DNA from: Arenibacter aquaticus
GTDB lineage: Bacteria > Bacteroidota > Bacteroidia > Flavobacteriales > Flavobacteriaceae
NCBI RefSeq assembly: GCF_003957295.1
Contig: NZ_RQPJ01000002.1
Span: forward strand, 372,001 to 436,000
DNA length: 64,000 nt
Reading direction: 5' to 3'
The translations under genes and the position numbers were made by a program. Position 1 is the stretch's first letter. The number at the start of each line of letters is the position of its first letter. A model generated the notes under the pieces. It searched no databases and had not been told where the DNA came from. It saw nothing but the letters and a program-made list of their open reading frames with translations. Positions 55,467-64,000 of the stretch are shown one piece after another.

Positions 55467-57081
55467 AAAAAGCATAGCGCTGGGGCCCTCCCCTTCTTAT
55501 TTCTTCGTTGGCATATGATTCAAATTTCTTAAAATTCTCCCTGAAGGCATTGGTCAGCTTAAAGGCTGTCTTATAATATGCTTCGTCATTGTTCCATGTT
55601 GCCCTGGGACTCAACACACTGGTAGGTACGCCTGGGCACTCCCTAGGCTGGGCAACCCCAAAAACAGAATGGATATGGTATGTATCATAGGTATACAATC
55701 CCAATTCACCACTCAGTGCAGCATGAATCATGGCGCGGGTATACTTTAATTTCATCCTGGTTCCTACCCCGTAAGGCCCACCTGTCCAACCTGTATTTAC
55801 CAACCAAACATTTACTCCTGCCTCCAACATCTTCTTGCTCAACATTTCCGCATATACCGTTGGATGCAATGGCATAAAGGGCGCACCAAAACAGGCCGAA
55901 AAACTGGGAACCGGCTCCACCACCCCTGCTTCCGTACCGGCCACCTTTGCCGTATATCCGGATATAAAATGATATGCAGCCTGACTGGGTGTTAATTTGG
56001 AAATTGGAGGCAATACCCCAAATGCATCGGCCGTTAAAAAGAATATATTCTTAGGATTTTTACCCACGGAAGGAACCTGAATATTGTCTATATTATAAAT
56101 TGGATAACTAACCCTGGTATTTTGGGTTATGGAGGTATCTGAAAAGTCTACCACCCCATTGGAGTCCAACACCACATTTTCCAATAGCGCCCCCTCTTTA
56201 ATGGCCCCATAAATCTCTGGCTCACTTTCTTGGGAAAGGTTTATAACCTTGGCATAGCAGCCCCCTTCAAAATTAAATACCGTATTATCCTTGGTCCACC
56301 CGTGTTCATCATCCCCTATCAACTTTCTATATGGATCCGCTGACAAGGTTGTTTTACCCGTGCCTGACAGCCCAAAAAAGATGGCCGTATCCCCTTCTTC
56401 CCCTACATTTGCGGAACAGTGCATAGGCAGGCAGTTCTTGTAGACCGGCAAAATAAAATTAAGCGCAGAAAATATTCCTTTTTTAATTTCCCCAGTATAC
56501 CCTGTACCCCCTATCAGGGCTATTTTACGGGTAAAATTTAATATAGCAAAATTGTGTTGCCGTGTACCATCCTCCTCGGCATTGGCCATAAATCCCGGAG
56601 CATTGACCACCGTCCATTCCGGATCAAAATCCTGCAACTCCTCTTCAGCGGGCCTAATAAACATATTATAGGCAAACATGTTGGACCATGGATACTCATT
56701 AATCACCCTAATATTCATTTTATAACTATCATCCGCGCAGGCGAAACAATCCCTCACATATAAATCCTTATCATTTAAATATGTGATTACCTTATCATAT
56801 AAGGCATCAAATTGCTCACTCTCAAAAGGAATATTTACATTACCCCACCATACTTTGTCCGTCGTAATTTGGTCTTTTACTATAAATCTATCCATGGGCG
56901 ACCTCCCGGTAAACTCACCAGTATTTACAGCTAGGGCCCCTGTAGCAGCGGTAACCCCCATGCCTTTTTGAACAGTAATTTTATGCAATTCGGAAGGCGA
57001 TAGTTGATAGTGGACCTTTTTACCTTCTAGACCATATTCTTTTAACGAAATCGATTTCGTGGATGGAGTTGATGAATTCAT
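55465..57081 (-). CDS. pckA: phosphoenolpyruvate carboxykinase (ATP)
   Basis: ATP-dependent PEP carboxykinase for gluconeogenesis, 538 residues. P-loop GLSGTGKTTLSADP, FEGGCYAKVI, NEYPWSNMFAYNMFIRP and GRSPMDRFIV are all present. The gene shares its terminator with convergent hemD. Length and motifs are standard. Confidence 0.97.
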   Translation of the reverse strand: MNSSTPSTKSISLKEYGLEGKKVHYQLSPSELHKITVQKGMGVTAATGALAVNTGEFTGRSPMDRFIVKDQITTDKVWWGNVNIPFESEQFDALYDKVITYLNDKDLYVRDCFACADDSYKMNIRVINEYPWSNMFAYNMFIRPAEEELQDFDPEWTVVNAPGFMANAEEDGTRQHNFAILNFTRKIALIGGTGYTGEIKKGIFSALNFILPVYKNCLPMHCSANVGEEGDTAIFFGLSGTGKTTLSADPYRKLIGDDEHGWTKDNTVFNFEGGCYAKVINLSQESEPEIYGAIKEGALLENVVLDSNGVVDFSDTSITQNTRVSYPIYNIDNIQVPSVGKNPKNIFFLTADAFGVLPPISKLTPSQAAYHFISGYTAKVAGTEAGVVEPVPSFSACFGAPFMPLHPTVYAEMLSKKMLEAGVNVWLVNTGWTGGPYGVGTRMKLKYTRAMIHAALSGELGLYTYDTYHIHSVFGVAQPRECPGVPTSVLSPRATWNNDEAYYKTAFKLTNAFRENFKKFESYANEEIRRGGPQRYAF

Positions 57082-57142
57082 AATAATTGCGTTTTGTTAG
57101 TTAAATATTTAAAAGTACTGATTATAGGTGCAACTGTTGTAA

Positions 57143-57535
57143 TTATTGGGATTGCTTTTGGTTAAGGTATCTTACTCCCAAAAGCATCCAACCACAAATC
57201 ATTAACACACCACCCAGTGGGGTTAAAAGTGCTATACGTTTAAAATCAAAACCGGTCAACGAATTGGTCGCCAATAAGTATATAGAAAAAGAAAAGCAGA
57301 AAACCCCGATCATCACAAAATAGTACACAAGTTTTTTGCGCTCTTCGGGCAATACATTAAAACCACCTAAAATCAATAGAAACAAAGCATGGTACATCTG
57401 ATATTTAATTCCGGTCTCGAACGTTTGCAAAGCCTGGGCATTTAGCACCCCCTCTAAACCATGGGCTCCAAAAGCCCCTAAAAGTATGGCCGTTACACCG
57501 AAAAATATTCCAGTACCAAAAATTGTTTTGTTCAT
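57143..57535 (-). CDS. DUF423 membrane protein
   Basis: 130 residues with four hydrophobic segments; the DUF423 signature GAFGAHGLEG appears after the first helix. Small inner-membrane protein of unknown function. A minus-strand -7 box TATATTTG (57566-57559) lies about 24 bases upstream of its start. Confidence 0.88.
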   Translation of the reverse strand: MNKTIFGTGIFFGVTAILLGAFGAHGLEGVLNAQALQTFETGIKYQMYHALFLLILGGFNVLPEERKKLVYYFVMIGVFCFSFSIYLLATNSLTGFDFKRIALLTPLGGVLMICGWMLLGVRYLNQKQSQ

Positions 57536-57558
57536 AACTTGTAAGCTCTAATTTCTTA

Positions 57559-57566
57559 CAAATATA
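57559..57566 (-). promoter_or_regulatory. -7 promoter box of the DUF423 gene
   Basis: Minus-strand TATATTTG, exact TAnnTTTG match, in the 76-base divergent region shared with the saccharopine dehydrogenase gene. Confidence 0.45.
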
Positions 57567-57611
57567 ACAATTTGATACCTTAGTAAGCCTTAACAATAAA
57601 GTAAAAAACGA

Positions 57612-58985
57612 ATGCGAAGAAAAATACTTATAGTAGGGGCTGGAAAATCTACTTCTTACCTGTTGGATTATTTGGCACAGAGAACGGAAGTAGAAAATCT
57701 TCACCTCACCATCTGCGACCTTAAGCCAGAATCCCTTCCTACAAAGATAAAAGAACACCCGGCATGCAGCACAGTTAAATTGGATATTTTTAATACTACA
57801 GACAGATCCAAGGTCATACAGGAATCGGATATAGTTGTTTCCATGCTTCCTGCCCGCTTTCATATTGAGGTAGCGCGTGATTGCATCCGTTATGGCAAGC
57901 ATTTGGTAACCGCCTCCTATATCACTGATGAACTTATGGAGCTAGACCAACCAGCCAAGGATAAAGGTCTTGTTCTAATGAATGAAATTGGACTGGACCC
58001 TGGCATAGATCATATGAGCGCCATGCAAGTAATTGATAAGATCAGGGATAAAGGGGGCAGGATTATACTGTTCGAATCCTTTACGGGTGGCTTGGTAGCT
58101 CCACAAAGTGATACCAACCTATGGAATTATAAATTTACATGGAACCCCAGAAATGTTGTATTGGCCGGACAGGGCGGTGTGGCAAAATTTATTCAGGAGG
58201 GCACATATAAATATATTCCCTACCATAAACTTTTTAGAAGAACAGAATTTTTGGAAGTTGAGGGGTTCGGAAAATTTGAAGTCTACCCCAACAGGGATTC
58301 CTTAAAATACCGCAAAGTCTACGGTTTGGAGGACGCCCTTACCCTATATAGAGGAACCATGCGCAGAGTAGGCTTTTCCAAGGCCTGGAATATGTTCGTA
58401 CAACTGGGCATGACAGACGACAGTTATACCATAGAAAACTCTGAAGGCATGTCTTATAGGGAATTTGCCAATCTCTTTCTTCCGTATTCCCCAACCGATT
58501 CAGTTGAATTAAAAATGAGGCACTACCTAAAAATAGACCAGGATGACATTATGTGGGAGAAACTAACTGAGCTGAATATTTTTGACAACCAAAAGAAGTT
58601 TACCATAAAAAAAGCAACGCCGGCCCAGATGTTACAGCGTATTTTAGAGGACAGTTGGACCTTGGGCAGCAAAGACCAGGATATGATTGTTATGTACCAT
58701 AAGTTTGGCTATGAGCTAGATGGCAACAAAGCACAGATAGATTCCAATATGGTGGTTTTGGGCGAGGACAGGACCTTTACGGCCATGGCCAAAACAGTTG
58801 GCCTACCCGTTGCAATGGCCACCTTGCTGATCCTTAACGGCAAAATTACCTCCCCCGGGGTACAACTCCCTATTAAAAGAGAAGTTTATGAACCAATATT
58901 AAAGGAATTAAAAAGTGTTGGCATCAACTTTAAGGAATACCATATGCCCTACACTGGATACAATCCCAACACAACAATGAGTTAG
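57612..58985 (+). CDS. saccharopine dehydrogenase family protein (LYS9-like)
   Basis: 457 residues. NAD(P) motif ILIVGAGKSTSYLLDYL, VVSMLPARFHIEVA, LMNEIGLDPGIDHMSAM and a C-terminal catalytic domain similar to yeast saccharopine reductase. In bacteria it is mostly part of lysine degradation (saccharopine to aminoadipate semialdehyde and glutamate). The partner lysine-ketoglutarate reductase is not seen. It is followed by an Lrp/AsnC regulator in the same direction. Confidence 0.87.
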   Translation: MRRKILIVGAGKSTSYLLDYLAQRTEVENLHLTICDLKPESLPTKIKEHPACSTVKLDIFNTTDRSKVIQESDIVVSMLPARFHIEVARDCIRYGKHLVTASYITDELMELDQPAKDKGLVLMNEIGLDPGIDHMSAMQVIDKIRDKGGRIILFESFTGGLVAPQSDTNLWNYKFTWNPRNVVLAGQGGVAKFIQEGTYKYIPYHKLFRRTEFLEVEGFGKFEVYPNRDSLKYRKVYGLEDALTLYRGTMRRVGFSKAWNMFVQLGMTDDSYTIENSEGMSYREFANLFLPYSPTDSVELKMRHYLKIDQDDIMWEKLTELNIFDNQKKFTIKKATPAQMLQRILEDSWTLGSKDQDMIVMYHKFGYELDGNKAQIDSNMVVLGEDRTFTAMAKTVGLPVAMATLLILNGKITSPGVQLPIKREVYEPILKELKSVGINFKEYHMPYTGYNPNTTMS

Positions 58986-59033
58986 AATGTAAAAGCGTTT
59001 TGATATCTTTATAGTTAAATTGAAATAGAAACC

Positions 59034-59504
59034 ATGAAATCTAATAATGAAAACATAAAAATTGACGGAATTGACAAAAAAATCCTAAGATTTCTAATGT
59101 CCGATGCCCGTAAGCCCGTTTTGGAAATTGCGAGAAAAATTGGGATTTCAGGTGCCGCCATTCATCAAAGGTTGAGAAAATTGGAAGCCTCTGGCTTAAT
59201 AGCCGGATCCAAGTTTATTATTAATCCCAAAGTCTTGGGGTACACGACTATGGCCTATATTGGTATCTATTTGGACAAGGCTATGAGCAACCCATTGGCC
59301 GTTAAGGAACTGGAAAAAATCCCGGAAGTACTGGAGTGTCACTACACCACAGGGAACTGGTCTATCCTAATAAAAGTACTCTGTAGGGACAACGAGCATT
59401 TAATGAATGTCCTAAACAGGGACATACAACAGATTGAAGGGGTATCCAGAACAGAAACCTTTATTTCCCTTGACCAACAAATAGACCGTCAAATTACAAT
59501 TTAA
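59034..59504 (+). CDS. Lrp/AsnC-family transcriptional regulator
   Basis: 156 residues: N-terminal helix-turn-helix (IDKKILRFLMSDARKPVLEIARKIGIS...HQRLRKLEASGLI) and C-terminal RAM amino-acid-binding domain (LECHYTTGNWSILIKVLCRD). It lies 48 bases after saccharopine dehydrogenase, so lysine or a related amino acid is a plausible effector (inference). Confidence 0.93.
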   Translation: MKSNNENIKIDGIDKKILRFLMSDARKPVLEIARKIGISGAAIHQRLRKLEASGLIAGSKFIINPKVLGYTTMAYIGIYLDKAMSNPLAVKELEKIPEVLECHYTTGNWSILIKVLCRDNEHLMNVLNRDIQQIEGVSRTETFISLDQQIDRQITI

Positions 59505-59506
59505 TA

Positions 59507-59538
59507 TTTGGATTGAATCTAAATAAGTTTTAATTTTG
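59507..59538 (+). promoter_or_regulatory. full Bacteroidota-type promoter before the small unknown gene
   Basis: TTTG at 59507-59510 and TAATTTTG at 59531-59538 are spaced by 20 bases; the box ends only 6 bases before the ATG at 59545, giving a nearly leaderless transcript. Confidence 0.6.
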
Positions 59539-59544
59539 CCGACT

Positions 59545-59865
59545 ATGACCACGGTTTACAGCTCAAAATTCTACACCTTTTACCAGTCCGATGCAGACCG
59601 TTGCTATTTTATAGATTTCGGACAAAAATTGGTTAAGCTTTCCTTTTGCCAGCTGTTGGCCCTGCGCCAAAGAATCCAAACCATTTCCATTGAAGACCAT
59701 TTTGATTCCGACCTGAACAAGCACGGTTTTGAAATCCTTATGCTTTGTAACAAGGAACACTTATTTCTCTTAAATACTTTTGAAATTCTAGACCTAATGG
59801 AACTCTTAGGAAACGCTTTGGGCGTCCTGGGCATTGCTAACCAAATAGGCCTGACATCCTCCTGA
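59545..59865 (+). CDS. small conserved-looking cytoplasmic protein, function unknown
   Basis: 106 residues from the ATG at 59545; a TTG three codons upstream lies inside the promoter box and was rejected. No signal peptide or membrane span. Features are several aromatic residues early (YSSKFYTFYQSDADRCYFIDFG), two internal cysteines and a leucine-rich C-terminus (LLNTFEILDLMELLGNALGV). It lies upstream of ferritin, which hints at iron or redox context only weakly. Not recognised with certainty. Confidence 0.75.
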   Translation: MTTVYSSKFYTFYQSDADRCYFIDFGQKLVKLSFCQLLALRQRIQTISIEDHFDSDLNKHGFEILMLCNKEHLFLLNTFEILDLMELLGNALGVLGIANQIGLTSS

Positions 59866-60007
59866 TTCTATTATTATTTTTAATTGGTCTAAGTCTAATT
59901 AAAAATTACGATTGTCATTATTTATTGCCCCAAACATTCAATATCTTTATACAGTTGACCTTCCATTTTTTGGGACATTTAACACCTTAACCATTAAATT
60001 GACACAA

Positions 60008-60520
60008 ATGAAAGATATAGCAAGACAAAGAATGAGCATTAAAATAAGTACAATGGACTTGCTCAACAATCAAATAAAAATGGAAGCACATGCTTCTGCC
60101 TCCTACTTGGCCATGGCCTCTTGGTGCGAACAGAATGCGTTTCCGAGCAGTGCTGATTTTTTCTATCACCAAGCATCAGAAGAAAGGGAGCACATGATGA
60201 AAATATTTAAATTTGTTGCAGACTGTGGTGGAAATCCAATTTCCCCAAGCGTGGAGAATTTAAATCATGATTTCTCAACCTTGGAAGAGGTATTTGAAAC
60301 CGCTTTGGACCAAGAAATAACGGTAACCAAATCTATATACAATATTCAATCGGCAGCGAGAAAGGAACAAGATTTTCTTGTGGAGAATTTCTTGCAGTGG
60401 TTTATCACTGAACAGCTAGAGGAAGAGAAAACCTTTAGGGACATCCTGGATCTTTTTGAGGTAATGGGACGTGAAGGCATAGCCCTTAAGTTTATAGATG
60501 AGCGCATTAAACCCGAATAA
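60008..60520 (+). CDS. ferritin
   Basis: Iron-storage ferritin of the bacterial FtnA type, 170 residues from the ATG at 60008; the 32-codon upstream extension lacks family likeness. Ferroxidase residues visible: E26 in KMEAHASASY, E59 and H62 in SEEREH, a glutamate in the third helix and Gln in TEQLEEEKTF. It forms 24-mers storing iron as ferric oxide. Followed by a strong bidirectional terminator. Confidence 0.94.
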   Translation: MKDIARQRMSIKISTMDLLNNQIKMEAHASASYLAMASWCEQNAFPSSADFFYHQASEEREHMMKIFKFVADCGGNPISPSVENLNHDFSTLEEVFETALDQEITVTKSIYNIQSAARKEQDFLVENFLQWFITEQLEEEKTFRDILDLFEVMGREGIALKFIDERIKPE

Positions 60521-60584
60521 TTTCAAGATTACTCTACCCTGCGATAGTCTTAATCAAATTACAATTGGCAGCGGTAGATACCAT

Positions 60585-60622
60585 AAAAAAAGGGAGCTGT
60601 TTACACAGCTCCCTTTTTTTTT
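60585..60622. terminator. bidirectional terminator between ferritin and the zinc peptidase gene
   Basis: GGGAGCTGT, loop TTAC, ACAGCTCCC: a perfect 9-bp stem flanked by an A-run and a T-run that extend it to 16 bp, serving both convergent genes. Confidence 0.95.
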
Positions 60623-60642
60623 AGGGTAATTCCTCTGGTATA

Positions 60643-61338
60643 CTAGTCCCTACCTCCCATAATTTGCATGGCCCAATAGACCAAGGTAGCCAAGGAACCA
60701 ATAGCTGCTACCAAATACGTCCTTGCAGCCCACTTTAGGGCATCTTCAGATCCTTTGTATTCATCAGGTGTAACCACATTTTTGTTCTTTAACCAGGCCA
60801 AAGCTCTATTACTGGCGTCGTATTCAACCGGCAAGGTCACAAAACTAAAAAGTGTAGCAAACCCCATCATTACAAGTCCGGCCACGGCCACCCAATATCC
60901 AAATCCTACTCCGGCAGCCGCTCCTAACATAATACCTCCGAATACCACCCAAGTAGACATCCCAGAGGTAACACTAACAATAGGCACCAGTTTAGAGCGA
61001 AGCGTAAGCCAATCATAGGCCGTTGCATGCTGTACGGCGTGCCCACATTCATGGGCCGCTACAGCTGCCGCCGAAGCATTGCGCTGGTTGTATACCCCTT
61101 CACTTAAATTTACAGTTTTATTTACCGGGTTATAGTGGTCTGTCAGCATCCCGGGAGTAGAAATCACCTTCACATCCCTTATACCATGGTCTGCCAACAT
61201 TTTTTCTGCGATTTCCGCACCACTCATACCATTGCGCAAATGCACTTTGGAATAATGCTTAAACTTACTTTTTAGCTTATTACTAACCAACCAGCTTACC
61301 AAAGCAATGGCTCCTAGCAATATATAATACATCATCAT
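60643..61338 (-). CDS. zinc metallopeptidase, YugP family
   Basis: 231-residue membrane protein with an N-terminal helix, a zinc-peptidase motif VAAHECGHAVQH (HExxH-type, HECGH) near residue 91, and three more hydrophobic segments. Homologues are called neutral zinc metallopeptidase or YugP. The natural substrate is unknown. Three adjacent ATGs at the start leave the exact first residue open. Downstream it shares a terminator with ferritin. Confidence 0.88.
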   Translation of the reverse strand: MMMYYILLGAIALVSWLVSNKLKSKFKHYSKVHLRNGMSGAEIAEKMLADHGIRDVKVISTPGMLTDHYNPVNKTVNLSEGVYNQRNASAAAVAAHECGHAVQHATAYDWLTLRSKLVPIVSVTSGMSTWVVFGGIMLGAAAGVGFGYWVAVAGLVMMGFATLFSFVTLPVEYDASNRALAWLKNKNVVTPDEYKGSEDALKWAARTYLVAAIGSLATLVYWAMQIMGGRD

Positions 61339-61737
61339 AATTATGTCTTTTAAACGTTAAATATACTAAAGATTACACTTCTATTATTAAGTAATTCTTC
61401 TATTTATATCATCAAAAACCCCGCCAAATCGGTACAGGGATACAGGAGTGACAAAATGTACCTTCCCTGCTTCCTAAGGCTAGCTAGTAAACTTAATTAC
61501 AATCTTGGGAAACAGCCAGTTTCACCCTAAAACAAATAGCCCATTCTCCATAAAATCAAAGTATTCCTGGTCTCAATTTTAGTGTTTTACCTTGGAAATA
61601 TTAACCCTTTTGTAAACACAGCAACCTAAAAACGCCCCCTATACCTTTAGTGCACCGCGCTATAGACAAACGAGATTACAACATTACTGCCATTTTTACA
61701 GATTGCACCAAAGCCAATGTAGCTACGTTCTACTGTG
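61339..61737. other. intergenic region with one hairpin
   Basis: 399 bases with no coding frame that looks real. CAGGGATACA (61435-61444) can pair with TGTA (61457-61460) and TCCCTG (61464-61469), a ~10-bp stem with a 3-base bulge. No U-tract follows in either direction; possibly the end of the SemiSWEET transcript region is elsewhere. Confidence 0.45.
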
Positions 61738-61992
61738 TCATTTGTATTTTAGCTTAAGAACAATCATAACAAGAAGTAGTACGGCGGTAATAAAATTGGC
61801 CAATATCATAGGAACGCTTTCGTAATAGATGCCGTAGATTAACCACAAAACCACTCCTAGAAACATGGCCAAATACATGGTCAAGGATATATCCTTGGTA
61901 GATTTTTCTATCCAGGTCTTTCGCACTTGGGGCACAAACGATGCCGTAGTCAGTACCGCTGCCACCATGCCCATAATTTCTATATGTTCCAT
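61738..61992 (-). CDS. SemiSWEET-type PQ-loop transporter
   Basis: 84 residues with three membrane helices and the PQ motif in TTASFVPQVRKTW. It is the half-size bacterial relative of SWEET sugar transporters and works as a dimer. Start chosen at 61992 (a start three codons out is also open). It may export or import a small sugar; substrate unknown. It lies 75 bases downstream of leuS on the same strand. Confidence 0.9.
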   Translation of the reverse strand: MEHIEIMGMVAAVLTTASFVPQVRKTWIEKSTKDISLTMYLAMFLGVVLWLIYGIYYESVPMILANFITAVLLLVMIVLKLKYK

Positions 61993-62067
61993 ATTACGCA
62001 AAAATTACGGCCAAATTCCAAATAGCCAAAGGGTTTCTTCTACTGCAAGATCTGTAATACCAATGCC

Positions 62068-64000
62068 TTAGCCTACTATATTTACAATTTTTCCCGGCAC
62101 AACTATGACCTTTTTGGGCGTACGCCCCTGCAATTGCTCCTGGGTCTTGGCATGGGCCATTACAGCAGCTTCTATTTCCTCTTTAGTAATATCTACCGGC
62201 AACTCCATTTTAAAACGCATTTTCCCATTGAAAGAGATAGGGTATTCCTTACTGCTTTCTATCAGGTATTTAGCTTCAAACTTAGGGAATGGCGCAGTGG
62301 ATATAGAAGTCCTATGCCCCAATTTAGCCCATAGTTCTTCCGCAATATGCGGTGCGTAGGGTGACACCAAAATAGCCAGCGGCTCCAACACCTCCCTGCT
62401 ATTGCATTTTTGGGCTGCAAGTTCGTTTACACATATCATAAAGGTTGCCACGGAGGTATTAAAAGAGAAGTTCTCTATATCCTCTGCCACTTTTTTTATG
62501 GTCTTGTGAAGGGTTTTTAGATTATCTGCCGTGGGCACCGTACCGGAAACGGCAAAAACCCCATCGGGTCCATTGTGGTACAATCGCCACATTTTCTTAA
62601 GAAAACTGTGCACTCCGCTAATACCGGCAGTATTCCAAGGCTTTGATTGCTCCAAAGGACCAAGGAACATTTCATACAAGCGCAGGGAATCTGCCCCATA
62701 CTCTTCACAAATACTATCTGGACTAACCACATTGTATTTAGATTTGGACATTTTCTCTACTTCGCGCCCCACCACATACCCTCCGTCTTCCAATATAAAT
62801 TGGGCATCCTTGAAGTCGGCATAAAGAGGATTTTCCTTAAACCCATCCAGATCCAATTCATCGGATGGGTTCACCAATGCTACATCCACATGAAGTGGCT
62901 GTACAGATTTATCTCCTATCAAATTCTTTGACACCAAAGTGTTTTCACCTTCAATTCTATATACAAAGGCACTGGTCCCAGTGATCATACCCTGATTGAT
63001 CAATTTTTTGGCAAACTCGGGTTTTGGCACCAATCCCTTGTCAAACAAAAACTTTTGCCAAAATCTGGAATACAGCAAATGCCCTGTAGCGTGCTCACTA
63101 CCCCCAATATACAGGTCTACGTCCTGCCAATAATTAATGGCTTCCTGGGAAAAAACCTCTTCCGTATTTTTGGGATCCATATAACGGTTAAAATAGTAAG
63201 AGCTGCCAGCCCATCCCGGCATGGTATTCAACTCCAACGGAAATACGTTTTTGTTATCTATGGCGCTATTGGGCACCACCTCTGCCTTTTGTACGTCCCA
63301 TGCCCACACTGTGGCGTTTCCCAATGGGGGCTCACCGGTTTCGGTAGGCAGGTATTTCTCTACTTCTGGCAATACTATAGGCAAATGTTCTGCCGCAATC
63401 ATCTGGGGCATTCCGTCTACATAATAAACCGGAAATGGCTCCCCCCAATAACGCTGGCGACTAAAAACGGCATCGCGCAACCTATAGTTTATTTTTCCTT
63501 TGCCCTGTCCCAGTTTTTCCAATTCAAAAATAACGCGTTTAACAGCTTTCTTATAGGGCAGGCCATTTAAGAAATCTGAATTGGTTATAACGGTCTTTTC
63601 CTTATCCGCAAAAGCCTCTTCCGAGATATCCACACCTTCAAATATATTGGGAATAGGGATATTAAAGTGTTTTGCAAAGTCGTAATCCCGCTGGTCCCCA
63701 CAGGGTACGGACATTACGGCACCTGTACCATAGCCGGCCAATACATAGTCGCCAATCCAAATAGGGATAGGCTCCTTACTAAAAGGATGTATTGCATGGG
63801 CACCGGTAAAGGCTCCTGTTATAGTCTTTACGTCGGCCAAACGGTCTCGCTCACTCCGCTTTGCGGTAGCCTCTATATAGGCTTCTACCTCGGCCTTCTG
63901 TTCTGGGGTGGTTATTTTGGAAACCAGTTCGTGTTCTGGGGCTAGGACCATAAAGCTAACTCCAAAAATGGTATCGGGCCTAGTGGTAAAAACTTCAATT
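62068..64000 (-). CDS. leuS: leucyl-tRNA synthetase, 5'-truncated by the window edge
   Basis: The frame is open to the right edge; 643 residues are visible, from FTTRPDTIFG (editing domain) to the C-terminus. The segment DYDFAKHFNIP, WAGSSYYFNRY and GGSEHATGHLLYSRFW belong to the catalytic core and KMSKSKYNVV is the KMSKS loop. The anticodon-binding domain follows. The ATG at 63951 is internal, inside the editing domain. The HIGH motif lies outside the window. Confidence 0.96.
   Translation of the reverse strand, partial: IEVFTTRPDTIFGVSFMVLAPEHELVSKITTPEQKAEVEAYIEATAKRSERDRLADVKTITGAFTGAHAIHPFSKEPIPIWIGDYVLAGYGTGAVMSVPCGDQRDYDFAKHFNIPIPNIFEGVDISEEAFADKEKTVITNSDFLNGLPYKKAVKRVIFELEKLGQGKGKINYRLRDAVFSRQRYWGEPFPVYYVDGMPQMIAAEHLPIVLPEVEKYLPTETGEPPLGNATVWAWDVQKAEVVPNSAIDNKNVFPLELNTMPGWAGSSYYFNRYMDPKNTEEVFSQEAINYWQDVDLYIGGSEHATGHLLYSRFWQKFLFDKGLVPKPEFAKKLINQGMITGTSAFVYRIEGENTLVSKNLIGDKSVQPLHVDVALVNPSDELDLDGFKENPLYADFKDAQFILEDGGYVVGREVEKMSKSKYNVVSPDSICEEYGADSLRLYEMFLGPLEQSKPWNTAGISGVHSFLKKMWRLYHNGPDGVFAVSGTVPTADNLKTLHKTIKKVAEDIENFSFNTSVATFMICVNELAAQKCNSREVLEPLAILVSPYAPHIAEELWAKLGHRTSISTAPFPKFEAKYLIESSKEYPISFNGKMRFKMELPVDITKEEIEAAVMAHAKTQEQLQGRTPKKVIVVPGKIVNIVG

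Noticed and set aside
1-64000. tRNA genes, rRNA genes, CRISPR arrays, transposases and prophage genes
   Set aside because: No T-loop-like tRNA ends, no regularly spaced repeats and no transposase or integrase motifs were seen.

Overview
This window is chromosomal DNA from a member of the Bacteroidota, almost certainly a (probably marine) Flavobacteriaceae in the broad neighbourhood of Zobellia, Maribacter or Arenibacter. That placement is an inference. It rests on TAnnTTTG-type -7 promoter boxes, A-rich translation starts without Shine-Dalgarno sequences, type IX secretion (T9SS) sorting domains, a carboxypeptidase-regulatory-domain TonB receptor, a mevalonate-pathway cluster, an arginine cluster with the Bacteroidota-type acylornithine carbamoyltransferase, and family-typical neighbours such as DUF4296, DUF4271 and the polyprenol-phosphate mannose synthase/dihydroorotase pair. 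I saw no rRNA, tRNA, CRISPR array or insertion sequence. The window cuts a LacI regulator on the left and leuS on the right.

Layout. 1-6158: maltose/maltodextrin use (LacI regulator, beta-phosphoglucomutase, GH65 phosphorylase, GH13 amylase). 6175-10666: a glycerophosphodiesterase lipoprotein and a HI0933-type flavoprotein, then glpFK on the minus strand. 10946-15609: TspO, then mevalonate/isoprenoid genes (mvaD, mevalonate kinase, UbiA prenyltransferase) and an rRNA pseudouridine synthase that ends in a clear terminator. 15824-18505: a two-subunit molybdenum hydroxylase (IorA/IorB type). 18506-22023: a sparse region with a MORN-like lipoprotein, a DJ-1/PfpI protein and a Crp-type regulator. 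22235-32426: a ten-gene arginine/proline operon on the minus strand (GNAT-argG-argC-proC-argD-proB-argF'-argB-argE-argH). It is preceded by a 29-codon leader ORF whose end is Arg-Thr-Arg-Arg-Arg-Pro-stop. 32458-36243: three glycosyltransferases. 36398-39334: a membrane polyferredoxin (NosR/NapH-like) with an FAD oxidoreductase.

39574-46966: a PhoR/PhoB-like two-component system, divergent from a lipoprotein, a TonB receptor and two mini-proteins made only of a signal peptide plus a T9SS sorting domain. 47137-53599: LuxE-like acyl-protein synthetase, tyrS, an SDR epimerase, DUF4296, dihydroorotase and Dpm1-like synthase. 53975-57535: DUF4271, hemD, pckA and DUF423. 57612-60520: saccharopine dehydrogenase, Lrp/AsnC regulator, a small unknown protein and ferritin. 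60643-64000: YugP-like zinc peptidase, SemiSWEET and partial leuS.

The most interesting signal is the arginine leader. A perfect -7 box sits 8 bases before an ATG-started 29-codon ORF with four of its last six codons for Arg, followed by RNA hairpins, directly upstream of the whole arginine pathway. This looks like amino-acid-responsive attenuation of an arginine operon. Other points worth a second look are the Ser90 specificity position of the carbamoyltransferase (predicting succinylated intermediates), the absence of proA from the cluster, an 11-bp-period direct repeat resembling a Pho box in front of the lipoprotein/TonB receptor genes, the two sorting-domain-only proteins, and a dihydroorotase lacking one canonical metal-binding histidine.
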